Assembly (NCBI RefSeq): GCF_012927455.1
Contig: NZ_JABBPE010000008.1
Location: forward strand, 1-64,000
Origin: Polaromonas sp.
Lineage (GTDB): Bacteria; Pseudomonadota; Gammaproteobacteria; Burkholderiales; Burkholderiaceae_C
Direction of reading: 5' to 3'
Length of the DNA stretch: 64,000 bases
Shown: in pieces, positions 17,293-26,277 of the stretch
Layout: each line of letters opens with the position of its first letter
Position numbering within the stretch: position 1 is the first letter of the stretch
Program-made: the position numbers and the translations under genes
The notes under the pieces: model-generated
Told to the model about the DNA's origin: nothing
The model's database searches: none
Seen by the model: the letters and a program-made list of their open reading frames with translations, nothing else

Positions 17293-19512
17293 TTAGCGCG
17301 ACGATTCCGGCGCCATCCATGGCGGCGCACCGGGCGTAGTGGGCACAACGGGGGCCGGACGCGACGGCGTTTTGGGTGGTGACTGGCCCTCGGGCGCCGT
17401 CGGCGTGCCGCGCGTTGGCGCCGACGGCAGGACCGGCGCGGTATTGACCGGAAACACTGCGCTTTGCGCCGGCTGGGTATTTTGTTGCAAGCCGCGCATC
17501 AGGTCATAGCGGTCCAGCGACAACTCGTCACTGCGCTGCGCATCGCGCACCACCACGGGACGCAGAAACACCATCAGGTTGGTCTTTTTGCGCGAACGCG
17601 TTTCGCTTTTGAACAGGTTACCAAACAGCGGAATGTCACCGACCAGCGGGACTTTGTCCTGGTTACCCGCGTACTCGTCTTGCAACAGGCCGCCTAAAAC
17701 CACGATAGCGCCGTCATCAACCAGCACGTTGGACTCGATTGAGCGCTTGTTGGTGATCAGCCCGCTTGGCGAATTGACGGAATTGGCCTGCACGCTGGAG
17801 ACTTCCTGGAATATCTGCAGCTTGACGGTGCCGTTCTCGCTGATCTGCGGCTTGACCCGCAGCGTCAGCCCCACGTCCTTGCGCTCTATGGTCTGAAACG
17901 GGTTGACCGCGCCGTTGTTGCCGCCACCGGTGTTGGTGAACTGACCGGTGACAAAGGGCACGTTCTGGCCAATCACGATTTTGGCCTCTTCATTGTCCAG
18001 CGTCAGCAAGTTGGGCGTCGACAAGATATTGCCGTCGCCGCTGGTTTCAAGAAAGCGCGCCAGAGCGCCCAGCACGTAAACGCCGCCTATCTTGTTCACC
18101 AAACCAAAATTCAACCCCGGGCTGGGTGGGGTGGTGAGCGTACCGCTGGCAGCACCCGTGGCGAGCGAAATTATGTTGCTGCCGCCGCTGCCGAAGTTGG
18201 TGCCCAGCAGGCCGACCGAGCTGTCGCCCTTTTTCCCCAATGCGCCCTGCCACTGGATGCCGAACTCGGCCGCCTTGTCGGCATTGACCTCGGCAATCAG
18301 GCTTTCAACAAAGACCTGGGCGCGCCGCGCGTCCAGCAGGTCGATGACGGCGCGCAACTGGCGGTACTGCGGCTCCGGCGCACTGATGATGAGCGAATTG
18401 GTTGAGGTGTCGGCCTGGATTTGGCCACCCGTTGAAGGTTGCGACGAAGTGGCAAACGAGCCCGTCGCCCCGCCGGCGCCGCCAGCACCACCACCAGCCG
18501 GCGCCGCGCCGCCCGGCGCTGCCGTGTTTGAAAGGCCGGAGAGGCCAGACAGCGCCGCCCCGCTGGCACCGCCTGAAGCGCCGGTGGCGCCCCCTGAAAT
18601 GGCGGCCCGCAGCGTGGCGGCGAGCCGGCTGGCATCGGCATTTTTCAGGTAAACCACGTGGATATTGCCACTGGCACCGTTGCTGTCGCCACCGGGCTGG
18701 TCCAGTCTTTCGACCAGTGCGCGCGCCAGCGCGGTACGCGCCGGGTTGGCGGCGCGCACAATCACCGCATTGCTGCGCGGCTCTGCGATGATGGTGGTCT
18801 TGAACGAGCTATCGGACTGGCCCTGACCCGCTGCGGTGGCGGCGCCAGAATCCATCAAGCGAATCACCAGCGGCACGATGTCAGACGCGATGGCGTGCTT
18901 CAGCACAATGATTTCCATATCACTGGCATTCGGCACATCGAGCGCGGCAACGATGCGCGCCATGCGCTGCAGGTTGTCGGTGTAGTCGGTAATGATCAGC
19001 GAGTTGTTGCCAGGATTGACGTTGATGGTGTTGTTAGGACTGATCAGCGGACGCAGCACCGGCACCAGGTTGTTGGCGGTCTCGTAGTTCAGGCGAAAGA
19101 TCTGCGTGGCGATCTGGTTGCCGGGTCCGCGTACCGAACTGGTGCTGACGCTGCCGCCCTGCAGCTTGGCGTCGGCTTCGGGTACTACCTTGGACAAACC
19201 GGAAGCTTCCACCACGGTAAAGCCTTGCAGCCGCAAGGCCGCCAGAAATTGATCGTAGGCAGCCGCTTTGGAGACCGGCTGGTCGGTGTTCAGATTCATG
19301 GTGCCGCGCACCCGGGGGTCTACCACCACGCTGCGCCCGGTGATCACGCCAATGGTGCGCGCCACCTCGGCAATCTCGGCATTGGCAAAGCTCAGCGTCA
19401 CTTTCTCGCTGGCGCGCGGTGCCGGTGTCGCCTTTTTCTGGGCATAAACAAGGCCCGAGGGAGCCGTCAGCAGCAGGCTGACAACTATTAAAAATGAAGT
19501 AACTTTTTTCAT
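17293..19512 (-). CDS. gspD: Type II secretion secretin GspD
   Basis: From ATG 19512 the precursor is 739 residues, starting MKKVTSFLIVVSLLLTAPSG with a signal peptide cleaved around residue 24. N0 (LSFANAEIAEVARTIGVITG), N1-N3 and a large C-terminal secretin domain follow. A Gly/Ala-rich linker is seen around residues 320-370, inside the N3 region. The end is Pro/Thr-rich and may act as a flexible tail. It makes the outer-membrane gate for folded exoproteins. The open frame 45 codons upstream overlaps gspN and has no signal peptide, so it is rejected. Confidence 0.95.
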   Translation of the reverse strand: MKKVTSFLIVVSLLLTAPSGLVYAQKKATPAPRASEKVTLSFANAEIAEVARTIGVITGRSVVVDPRVRGTMNLNTDQPVSKAAAYDQFLAALRLQGFTVVEASGLSKVVPEADAKLQGGSVSTSSVRGPGNQIATQIFRLNYETANNLVPVLRPLISPNNTINVNPGNNSLIITDYTDNLQRMARIVAALDVPNASDMEIIVLKHAIASDIVPLVIRLMDSGAATAAGQGQSDSSFKTTIIAEPRSNAVIVRAANPARTALARALVERLDQPGGDSNGASGNIHVVYLKNADASRLAATLRAAISGGATGASGGASGAALSGLSGLSNTAAPGGAAPAGGGAGGAGGATGSFATSSQPSTGGQIQADTSTNSLIISAPEPQYRQLRAVIDLLDARRAQVFVESLIAEVNADKAAEFGIQWQGALGKKGDSSVGLLGTNFGSGGSNIISLATGAASGTLTTPPSPGLNFGLVNKIGGVYVLGALARFLETSGDGNILSTPNLLTLDNEEAKIVIGQNVPFVTGQFTNTGGGNNGAVNPFQTIERKDVGLTLRVKPQISENGTVKLQIFQEVSSVQANSVNSPSGLITNKRSIESNVLVDDGAIVVLGGLLQDEYAGNQDKVPLVGDIPLFGNLFKSETRSRKKTNLMVFLRPVVVRDAQRSDELSLDRYDLMRGLQQNTQPAQSAVFPVNTAPVLPSAPTRGTPTAPEGQSPPKTPSRPAPVVPTTPGAPPWMAPESSR

Positions 19513-19517
19513 GGGCC

Positions 19518-20366
19518 CTACCCTATGGTGATGACAGAGCGCGGTCCGCTGCGCCTGCCAATAATATTCAGAAAATTCGCCAGGGCGGCCTCGCGCTCCG
19601 GCGCGGCGCTGGCCTCGCCGGAAAAGCGCAGGCGTGAGCCGGCCCATTGACCACTGCCAGTCAATTGCAGACTGCCTTCAATCGTTTCGAGCTTCAGACC
19701 AACGGCGGTCCCGCCTTCCAGGCGCAGGCGGTAGCTGCCCATGGGCCGCAGTGTTGACAAGCGCGAGCTCATGTCGCGCGCTTCCAGTTCGGCGCTGCCC
19801 GCCACCTGCAGCCGGCCGGCTTTCCATTCGGCGCTAAAAGCCCTGGTTTGCAGATTCAGATTACCGCTTGGCTGAAGGGTGTTCCAGGGTGTGCCCAAGC
19901 CGGCCAGTACCGCGGCCGGCCACTGCGACTGCGCGTCCGCCAGATCGACGCGCAGACCGCTCAGCCGCGGCAGCAGGCGCAGCTGCAGCGCTTCAGGCGT
20001 GCAGCAGACGGCCAGCACCGACAACCGCAGGCCGGTCAGAGCGGGACGCAGCGTCCACTGCACCCGATCGGGCAAGGCGGCGACGTCCTGGCTGCCGGCG
20101 CCGCCGCTCAGCAGCAGCTGGGCCGACCCCTGCCAGAGCGTGCCGCGCGGCTCGGCCAGCACGATGCGCTGTCCGCTGGTGTTGTAGATGACATCAGCCA
20201 GCCAGCGCGCCGGGGCAAACAGCACCAGCGCCAGCAAAACGCCAAGCAGTGCGCCGCACCAGGCCCAGGTAGCCGCGCGTAGCGCGGGCTGTCCGGCAGG
20301 ACGCGCCGGCGCGCCACGGGAGGGGCGACGCAGCGCGGAGGAGACCAGGGTCATCGCCGGCTTCAT
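19518..20366 (-). CDS. gspN: Type II secretion protein GspN
   Basis: ATG 20366 overlaps the gspM stop (ATGA), giving 282 residues. A hydrophobic segment follows a basic N-terminus, and most of the chain is a periplasmic beta-rich domain with YNTSGQRIVLAEPRGTLWQG, the GspN (T2SSN) landmark. GspN is a non-universal inner-membrane component of uncertain role. The C-terminus LNIIGRRSGPRSVITIG is the usual end of the family. It lies five bases before gspD. Confidence 0.9.
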   Translation of the reverse strand: MKPAMTLVSSALRRPSRGAPARPAGQPALRAATWAWCGALLGVLLALVLFAPARWLADVIYNTSGQRIVLAEPRGTLWQGSAQLLLSGGAGSQDVAALPDRVQWTLRPALTGLRLSVLAVCCTPEALQLRLLPRLSGLRVDLADAQSQWPAAVLAGLGTPWNTLQPSGNLNLQTRAFSAEWKAGRLQVAGSAELEARDMSSRLSTLRPMGSYRLRLEGGTAVGLKLETIEGSLQLTGSGQWAGSRLRFSGEASAAPEREAALANFLNIIGRRSGPRSVITIG

Positions 20367-20872
20367 GGCGGTAACGTCAGCACGATGCTGCCGTCCCAAC
20401 CCGTGCGGGCAGCGTTCAGACTTAGGCGCGCCTCTAAAGGAAGCGCCCGGGCGCTGCTGCGTGCCTGCACCAGCCACTCGGCCAGCGCGCCGGGCGCTGC
20501 GCCCTTGAGCGTCACGGTGGCGCGGTCTCCGGCTACAGCGAGTTGCGCTGTGCCGGCGAAGCGCTCCTTGACCGACAGCTCCAGTGCCTTGCGGCCGTCT
20601 TCTGCTTTGATGCGGGGGGTGGCCTGCAGACTGGCAGCCTCAGCAGCCAAGGCGCGCATGTTTTGCAATTCGGCGTCAAGGGCGCGGTGCTGTGACTCGG
20701 CCGTGCGCAAGGTTGCCAACGCCGGCGCCAGGCCGACCCACCAAAGCAGCGCCAACAGCACCACGGCCGCCGCCGAGCCCAGCAGCAGGCGCTCACGCAG
20801 CGCCAGTGCCGCCCAGACGACCTGGCCGCGCTGCAAGGCGCCGGTCAAGGCCGCCCGCGCATTGGCCTTCAA
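20363..20872 (-). CDS. gspM: Type II secretion protein GspM
   Basis: A 169-residue inner-membrane protein: a short cytoplasmic N-terminus, one transmembrane helix at about residues 31-50 (LLLGSAAAVVLLALLWWVGL), a coiled-coil stretch and a ferredoxin-like periplasmic domain. It partners GspL in the assembly platform. Its start overlaps the gspL stop and its stop overlaps the gspN start, so translation is tightly coupled. Sequence identity in this family is always low; topology and position carry the call. Confidence 0.9.
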   Translation of the reverse strand: MKANARAALTGALQRGQVVWAALALRERLLLGSAAAVVLLALLWWVGLAPALATLRTAESQHRALDAELQNMRALAAEAASLQATPRIKAEDGRKALELSVKERFAGTAQLAVAGDRATVTLKGAAPGALAEWLVQARSSARALPLEARLSLNAARTGWDGSIVLTLPP

Positions 20873-22191
20873 GGCTGTGCTCCGGTGGCGCTTTTGCTGA
20901 CAAGTGTCACGCCCGCTTTTGCCGCAGGTTTGACGACCCAGGTCTCGCCGTCGGCCAGGCCGCTGTAGCCGGCGGCCGTCAGGCCTTTAAGCAAGGCGCC
21001 GGCTTCGGCAGGCGGCAGCTGAAAGCCCTTCAGCGTCAACTGGTTTGATACAAATTCGATAGCAGAAGGTGCCCGAACTGTCTGGGCGTTCTCTGCAACA
21101 GCACCCAGCATGGGCTCCAGGTCGCGGGGCGACACGGCGCCGCTGGCCTGGCGCATGGTGGCGACTTCGCGCTCCATCTGCACCGGCGCATCGACCACTA
21201 CCGGCACCTTGGGAAATGTCTTTTGCAGCAGGCCGCGAACCTCCGCGCTTTTGGCTTGCAGCGCCGAGCGCTCTTTAAACGCCCAGGCATTGAGTCCCAG
21301 CAGATGGGCCAGCACGAGCACGCCAAGCCCCCAGCGGGCCGGTCGCCATGCGGCGCTGCCAGCCCACTGCGCCCATACCTGCGTAGCGCGCTTGAGCAGC
21401 CGGGTATTGCCAGTGGAGGCCAGGTCGAACTGCGCCAGGTCCCAGCTTGAGCGCGCGGCACTCACCAGATTTTGCGCACTGTGCTGAATCTGCACCTTGC
21501 TGGCGAGAACCTGCTCGGCCAGCGCCGCGACGGCAGGTTCGGCAAACAGCTCGATGTCGACGTTGTCCAGGCTGGCTTCGTCGGCGCTCTCCTGGTTCAG
21601 GCCCAAGGCGCCTCGGCTGGCCAGCGCCAGCGGCAGCGTCTGCACACCATCATCGGCGCAGCGTACCAGCCAGGCGCTATCAGAACTGCCAATGGCATGC
21701 AGGGTCGGCGCGTTGCCCAGCGCCAGCGGCGCGTATTCGGGCACGACGCGCGTCACCGGCCGGCCGGCCGCTTCAAAGGTGTGCAGTGCCGCATGCAGCC
21801 AGGCCCGGTCGCAAACCGCCACCCAGGCGCTGAAACCGGGTACGGCGGCCGGCGCCAGCGCAAAGTGCAGTTCCTGCGGATCGTTGAGCACGCGCTCTTC
21901 CAGCATGCCTTCGAGCGCATTGCGCAAGCGTGCGCTGTTGACCTTGGGCAACACGATGCGGTGCCACGACAGCATGCGGGCCGGCACGACAGCCACCACT
22001 TCGCCAGCGCGTGGCAACAGCGCCAACGGCGCGCTGCCGTGATCGAGCAAGCTGCTGCTGTCCGCGTCGGCATTGGCCGCGGCGCCCGCGTCCGTGCGTT
22101 GCCAGCCGGGCGCGGCGTCGGGCGACAGCGCAAAACGCCATTCCCCGCCGGCGGGCGTGGTTGATTCAAGGGCAACAATCAGCGACAGCAT
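20869..22191 (-). CDS. gspL: Type II secretion protein GspL
   Basis: The 440-residue protein has a cytoplasmic actin-like domain of about 270 residues, a transmembrane helix near residues 295-315 (WGLGVLVLAHLLGLNAW) and a small periplasmic domain. It ties the GspE ATPase to GspM and the pseudopilus. The segment SAIEFVSNQ is encoded by bases resembling one arm of the AT-armed repeat (about 21046-21064), but this may be chance. Its stop overlaps the gspM start. Confidence 0.92.
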   Translation of the reverse strand: MLSLIVALESTTPAGGEWRFALSPDAAPGWQRTDAGAAANADADSSSLLDHGSAPLALLPRAGEVVAVVPARMLSWHRIVLPKVNSARLRNALEGMLEERVLNDPQELHFALAPAAVPGFSAWVAVCDRAWLHAALHTFEAAGRPVTRVVPEYAPLALGNAPTLHAIGSSDSAWLVRCADDGVQTLPLALASRGALGLNQESADEASLDNVDIELFAEPAVAALAEQVLASKVQIQHSAQNLVSAARSSWDLAQFDLASTGNTRLLKRATQVWAQWAGSAAWRPARWGLGVLVLAHLLGLNAWAFKERSALQAKSAEVRGLLQKTFPKVPVVVDAPVQMEREVATMRQASGAVSPRDLEPMLGAVAENAQTVRAPSAIEFVSNQLTLKGFQLPPAEAGALLKGLTAAGYSGLADGETWVVKPAAKAGVTLVSKSATGAQP

Positions 22192-22213
22192 GTAATGTTA
22201 AGAATAAAGTTGC

Positions 22214-23233
22214 TCATTGTAGGGACTGCGGCCTGGCCCCCGGTGCCGTTGCGGAAGATACGTCAGGTGCAGGATCCAGAGCAGCCCGGTCACGCCACAG
22301 GGTTTTGACATTAAGGCCGTCGCGCTGCACCAGCGAACGCTCCTCGATTACCGTACTCTCCAAGCGCAGGCGACCGCGCACTTCAAAGAAACGCGTTGTA
22401 ACACTGTGATTGCCGGCGGTGATAGCGCCGGGCACATCGGGAATCAAACGGCCAACCTCCTGCAAATTGCGGAAAGGGCTGCGCGCACGCTCGTCCACCA
22501 GCCGCTGGGCCTGGGCCATCCGCAAGTCAGGGGTGCTGGCATAAATCACTTCGGCGCTGGCGGTATTGAGATTGACCGGCACGCGTTCGGGCAGCACGCA
22601 GACATAAGGCCGAAGCCGCGCAATGCTTGCAGGAGACACGCCGAGCCAGGCCAGCTGCTCAATGCGCTGCGGCAACAGCGGGGCCAGTGCGGCGGAGGCA
22701 TTGTCCGGGGTGCGGTCGCTGGCGTTGCGCAAATTTTCTGCCATTTTTGACAGCTCGGACTGCGGCAGGCCCAGCAGCTCGAACAAGCGGGTGAACGCCA
22801 GCAGATCGGGCGCGGACACCTTGTTGCCGGCAATCAAATTGTTGACATTCAGGTGGGACTGCATGTCCTCAATCTGACCCGACAAAAAGACATCGAGCTG
22901 GTCATCGGCACTTTCGCTGGCGCTGCTGTTCTTGTCGGCGGCCAGAAAACTGGAAAGCCGTGCTTCCTGCAGGGCCACAGCCCAGGGCTCGGACAAATAA
23001 TCGGGCCCGCCGCTGCGCGCGTCCTCGCGCAGGATCAGTCGCGACCAGTCCAGCGCACCCGTCAGTATCCACGCCGCCTGCACGCGCGCGCGCTCAGCGG
23101 TTTCAATTTCCACCGCGCGCCATTGTTGCCAAAGCGCCGTCGCCGCCAGGCTGGCCACCAGCGTCACGGTGAGCATCGCCATGAGCAGCGCGGCGCCGCG
23201 CTGGCGGTTTTTAAAGCGAGCCAGGGCGTTCAA
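22214..23233 (-). CDS. gspK: Minor pseudopilin GspK
   Basis: A 339-residue protein with a type IV prepilin-like start: RQRGAALLMAMLTVTLVASL, where cleavage would follow the Gly of QRG. GspK lacks Glu5 in the mature helix, as is typical, and has a large globular domain. It caps the pseudopilus with GspI and GspJ. The ATG overlaps the gspJ stop (ATGA at 23233-23230). The 22 bases to gspL are the only sizeable gap nearby. Confidence 0.92.
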   Translation of the reverse strand: MNALARFKNRQRGAALLMAMLTVTLVASLAATALWQQWRAVEIETAERARVQAAWILTGALDWSRLILREDARSGGPDYLSEPWAVALQEARLSSFLAADKNSSASESADDQLDVFLSGQIEDMQSHLNVNNLIAGNKVSAPDLLAFTRLFELLGLPQSELSKMAENLRNASDRTPDNASAALAPLLPQRIEQLAWLGVSPASIARLRPYVCVLPERVPVNLNTASAEVIYASTPDLRMAQAQRLVDERARSPFRNLQEVGRLIPDVPGAITAGNHSVTTRFFEVRGRLRLESTVIEERSLVQRDGLNVKTLWRDRAALDPAPDVSSATAPGARPQSLQ

Positions 23234-24078
23234 GATTTACCGCTCCGTAACCAGTCTTTCGTCACGACGCCGGTCAAGGGCTGACCAGCGGTCAGGCTCA
23301 GCACCAGCCGGATGCCGTCGGGCAAGGGCACGAGAGCGTTGCCGTTCAGCCCGGTAACCATCGGGACGTTGGCGGTAGCAGTCGTGACGGTAGTCGTGGT
23401 CGTGGACGCGCCCGAGGCAGGAACCGCCGGAACCGGAACCGCAGCAGCCAACGCCGGGTTGATACCGGTCGCACTGGCAGTGGACAGCGGGTTGCTCCAG
23501 GCATTGTTGCGGTAATAAAAAATCTGCCATTGGTCCAGCCCGAGCACGGCCACTTCGCGCTGTCTGTCAGCAGCACTGGGGCTTTGCGCCCAATTTTCCA
23601 CCTGTTCCCAGGCCTCTTGCAGTTCGGCCCGGGTACGCAGCGGCGGGGACTGCCAACGCGCCCAGCTGGCCTGGCCGCCCTGCGGGCCGTCGATGACACG
23701 GCGCGCCCAGCCCACCACGCGCAAGGGGCTGCCGGCAAGGCTGGCGTCGCGCCGCGTCAGACGCAGTACCCGGCCGTCGTAGTCAATGCCGCTGACCAGC
23801 GCCGTCTCTACCACAGCGTCCAGGTCTGAGGACCACTGGCTGAGGCCGGTTTGCACGCTGACCACGCCGTCCACACGCTCGCGCATGTCGGTCTGCACGC
23901 GCGCCATGCCGTCAAGCCCGCGCCAGCTCATCAACGCCAGCAGTGCCATCACGGACAAGGCCACCAGCACCTCGATCAGCGTAAAACCGCGCGCAGGATG
24001 GCGCGCAGCACGGTGTCGAACCGATTTGCCCGCCAGGGCGCCTGCAGGGCAAGCAGTGAGCGAACCTGAAGGCCACAT
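23230..24078 (-). CDS. gspJ: Minor pseudopilin GspJ
   Basis: The 282-residue protein has a prepilin cleavage motif at RGFTLIEVLVALSVMALLAL, about 30 residues from the start. The leader is unusually long and basic, so the true start may be further in. A Thr/Val/Ala/Pro-rich stretch near residues 215-240 looks like a low-complexity insert in a loop. It is part of the pseudopilus tip complex, two bases from the gspI stop. Confidence 0.9.
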   Translation of the reverse strand: MWPSGSLTACPAGALAGKSVRHRAARHPARGFTLIEVLVALSVMALLALMSWRGLDGMARVQTDMRERVDGVVSVQTGLSQWSSDLDAVVETALVSGIDYDGRVLRLTRRDASLAGSPLRVVGWARRVIDGPQGGQASWARWQSPPLRTRAELQEAWEQVENWAQSPSAADRQREVAVLGLDQWQIFYYRNNAWSNPLSTASATGINPALAAAVPVPAVPASGASTTTTTVTTATANVPMVTGLNGNALVPLPDGIRLVLSLTAGQPLTGVVTKDWLRSGKS

Positions 24079-24080
24079 TT

Positions 24081-24476
24081 TTATAAGCGTCCCAACACGG
24101 TGGACACCACCAGCAACTGGTTGGCCGAGGCTTCGCCGCCGTCGCGCACATGGGCCTCGACGCGCCTGAAACTCGGGTTGGGGGTGGCAAAAACCGACAA
24201 CGTGACGCCGAAGCCACGCCCGGCCTGCTCGCAGCTGACCACTCTGTCGCCAACGTCCGGAAACTGTTTGGACAGCCGCATCCCGACCAGCTCATTTTCC
24301 GCGCACAACTGCGCCAGCAAAGTGTCGCCCTGACGCTTGGCGTTGTGAATTAGAGCGTTGCTGGCCTGCACGCCGGCGGACAGGGCAATCGCCACAATAG
24401 CCAGTGCGACCAGGACCTCAATCAGCGTGAAACCGTGGCTTGGCGAAGTGGGCACACGCGGGCGGGTGGGGAACAT
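24081..24476 (-). CDS. gspI: Minor pseudopilin GspI
   Basis: A 131-residue prepilin-like protein with HGFTLIEVLVALAIVAIALS near the N-terminus, cut after the Gly. The family landmarks LIHNAKRQ and the AENEL motif after the helix are present. It nucleates the GspI-J-K tip. Its start is four bases after the gspH stop. Length is normal for GspI. Confidence 0.93.
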   Translation of the reverse strand: MFPTRPRVPTSPSHGFTLIEVLVALAIVAIALSAGVQASNALIHNAKRQGDTLLAQLCAENELVGMRLSKQFPDVGDRVVSCEQAGRGFGVTLSVFATPNPSFRRVEAHVRDGGEASANQLLVVSTVLGRL

Positions 24477-24479
24477 GCT

Positions 24480-25193
24480 TCAGGGCGCCGGCGGCAACAC
24501 TACAAAGGGCCGCAGACCGTCGGTGGCGATGCGCAAGCCGCGGCCTTCGTTAACCAGCGTAATGGCCTGCGCTTCGATGATGGGCTCGGGCCCGAGGATC
24601 AGGATGTGCGGATTCGGGCCCACGTCCCACTGCACGGCGCTTTGCGGGCTCTGCCAGCCCGACGGCAGCTTGTCAGCGTTGGCGCCTTCGAAAACAAAGC
24701 CCTCAGGCGTGTCGCGCCAGCGCATGACCTGACCGCTGGTACGCGAGAGCGCACGACCGGCCTCCAGCAGCGCCACCAGCCGATCACCTTCGCGCTCCAG
24801 CGCGGTCTGCGCACTGTCGCGCATGGCAAAAACCACCCCGGCCGAGCCGATGGCGATGATGCTGATGACTACCAGCAATTCGAGCAAGGTAAAGCCCGAG
24901 GCACCGCGGCGCGGCGCAATCAGCGATGACAACCCGGTGCCAAGCGTGAAGGCGGAACTTCGAGTTGCGACGCGTCCGCTTTCGCAAGCAGGAGCCGGGG
25001 AACCGGCTTCGCCGGGCCGCAGGCGCAGGCCTTGCACGCCGCACGACTGCGAGACGCAGCCGCTCTTCGTGCCGTCCAAGCCTGCGCCGGCAGGCTCGGA
25101 GCCGCGGCACTTAGCCCCCTCGGGGGGCAGCGAACCACACGCAGTGGGGAGCGTGGGGGCCAAATCCCTACTGCCAGGAGCCAAGGTCCGCAT
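24480..25193 (-). CDS. gspH: Minor pseudopilin GspH, with repeat-derived N-terminal extension
   Basis: The pseudopilin core begins at ASGFTLLELLVVISIIAIGS and continues through a GspH domain to PFVVLPPAP. Upstream the frame stays open through a G+C-rich repeat to an ATG at 25193, adding about 100 residues not expected in a prepilin. That ATG has a good upstream GGGGAAGG and overlaps gspG by 26 bases. A TTG at 24932 would give a normal leader of about 13 residues, but with a weak ribosome site. Which start is used is unresolved. GspH joins the pseudopilus shaft to its tip. Confidence 0.85.
   Translation of the reverse strand: MRTLAPGSRDLAPTLPTACGSLPPEGAKCRGSEPAGAGLDGTKSGCVSQSCGVQGLRLRPGEAGSPAPACESGRVATRSSAFTLGTGLSSLIAPRRGASGFTLLELLVVISIIAIGSAGVVFAMRDSAQTALEREGDRLVALLEAGRALSRTSGQVMRWRDTPEGFVFEGANADKLPSGWQSPQSAVQWDVGPNPHILILGPEPIIEAQAITLVNEGRGLRIATDGLRPFVVLPPAP
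24945..25162 (-). repeat. G+C-rich repeat between gspG and gspH
   Basis: In the gspH direction it contains GGCCCCCACGCTCCCCACTG, CTGCCCCCCGAGGGGGCTAA and the long extension through CGGCTCCGAGCCTGCCGGCG and GGCCTGCGCCTGCGGCCCGG. The third unit in the ada-alkA gene (31076-31257) has almost the same long extension. Confidence 0.8.
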
Positions 25194-25662
25194 TTTTGCC
25201 TTCCCCGCCGGCTTGGCCGTCTGCGCCCAGAGACATTACATCGATCTCGCCCTTGATGCCCGGATTGAGGTATTGGTAAGGCCGGCCCCAGGGGTCGTTG
25301 GGCAGCTTTTCCAGATACGGCTTCCAGTTGGGCGGAATCGATCCGGCCGTGGGCTTGGCGATGAGTGCCTGCAGGCTTTGTTCGGCACTGGGGTAGCGCT
25401 GGTTGTCCAGCTTGTACATCTTGAGCGCATTCGTCAGGTTGTTGATGTCGGTGCGCGCGGCTGTGACGCGCGCGTCATCGGCGCGGTCCAGCACATTGGG
25501 CACGATGAGGGCAGCCAGCACGCCGATGATGACCAGCACCACCATTAGCTCGATCAGCGTGAAACCGTGTTGAACTTGCTGCCTGAGCCGTGTGGCCAAG
25601 GACTTGGGGCGGCAAAGAGCGGCAGAAAAACCGGCGCGGCTAAAAGGATTCAATATTTGCAT
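25168..25662 (-). CDS. gspG: Major pseudopilin GspG
   Basis: A 164-residue prepilin with the cleavage site in VQHGFTLIELMVVLVIIGVL and the GspG signature in the middle (PNVLDRADDARVTAARTDIN) and end (DPWGRPYQYLNPG). These identify the shaft subunit. The leader of about 33 residues is long; an internal start is possible. It is the first gene of the minus-strand gsp operon, 20 bases from divergent gspC. Confidence 0.95.
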   Translation of the reverse strand: MQILNPFSRAGFSAALCRPKSLATRLRQQVQHGFTLIELMVVLVIIGVLAALIVPNVLDRADDARVTAARTDINNLTNALKMYKLDNQRYPSAEQSLQALIAKPTAGSIPPNWKPYLEKLPNDPWGRPYQYLNPGIKGEIDVMSLGADGQAGGEGKNADLGSWQ

Positions 25663-25682
25663 CCTTCCATGATAATCCGGGA

Positions 25683-26273
25683 ATGAAAAACAAATGGTCT
25701 ATGCGACTGATTACCGCGCTGCTCTGGGCACTGGCCACGGCCAGCGCCGTGTACTGGGGATTGCGCTTGGGCGGGCCAGGCGCCGCACGGGCCGCACCCG
25801 CCACAATGCATGCCGCGCCTGCGGGCGACGCTTCGGCGCGGCTGGCCGCCATCGCGCGCGTGCTGGGCGACGCCCAGTCGGCAGTGGCAACTTCTGTGGA
25901 CTCTGCACCCAGCCGTTTTGGACTGCTTGGGGTGGTGGCGCAAGGTAGTGGCGGCGCCGCCCTGCTGATGATTGACGGCAAGCCGGCCAAACCCTACCGC
26001 GTGGGCACCCAGCTTGAAGAGGGCCTGCTGCTGCAGTCGGTCGGACCGCGCCACGTCGTGCTGGCGGCCAGCGCCGGGGGCCCGGCGCTGCATCGGCTGG
26101 AACTGCCCGGTCCGATGGCAGCGAATTCGCCTACAGCGCCCGCCGCTCCGCTGGCCCCGCCCCAAGCCATTCCGGCGTCGCAGGCGCCCGCTATGCAACT
26201 GCCGCCCGCAGTGCAGAACCTGCAGCGCCAGCGCTCAAGCTGGCAGCCTGAGCCTGCCGCGCTTGTCGGCTAG
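25683..26273 (+). CDS. gspC: Type II secretion protein GspC (short form)
   Basis: The 196-residue protein has one N-terminal transmembrane helix (about residues 8-28) and a homology-region domain: SRFGLLGVVA, then ALLMIDGKPAKPYRVG, the conserved core that contacts the GspD N0 domain. A Pro/Ala-rich tail follows. There is no PDZ or coiled-coil domain, which larger GspC proteins use for substrate selection. It is divergent from the other gsp genes, with only 20 bases between starts, so the promoters must lie within coding sequence or overlap. Confidence 0.88.
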   Translation: MKNKWSMRLITALLWALATASAVYWGLRLGGPGAARAAPATMHAAPAGDASARLAAIARVLGDAQSAVATSVDSAPSRFGLLGVVAQGSGGAALLMIDGKPAKPYRVGTQLEEGLLLQSVGPRHVVLAASAGGPALHRLELPGPMAANSPTAPAAPLAPPQAIPASQAPAMQLPPAVQNLQRQRSSWQPEPAALVG

Positions 26274-26277
26274 TCCA

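Noticed and set aside
16234..17382. 382-codon frame on the + strand opposite gspE
   Set aside because: It overlaps intact gspE with all ATPase motifs and shows no family likeness.
21046..21064. AT-armed repeat copy inside gspL
   Set aside because: Only one arm resembles the repeat (GCTATCGAATTTGTATC) and the GGCCTCTAGCCC part is missing. The same holds for 31626-31643 in ada-alkA.
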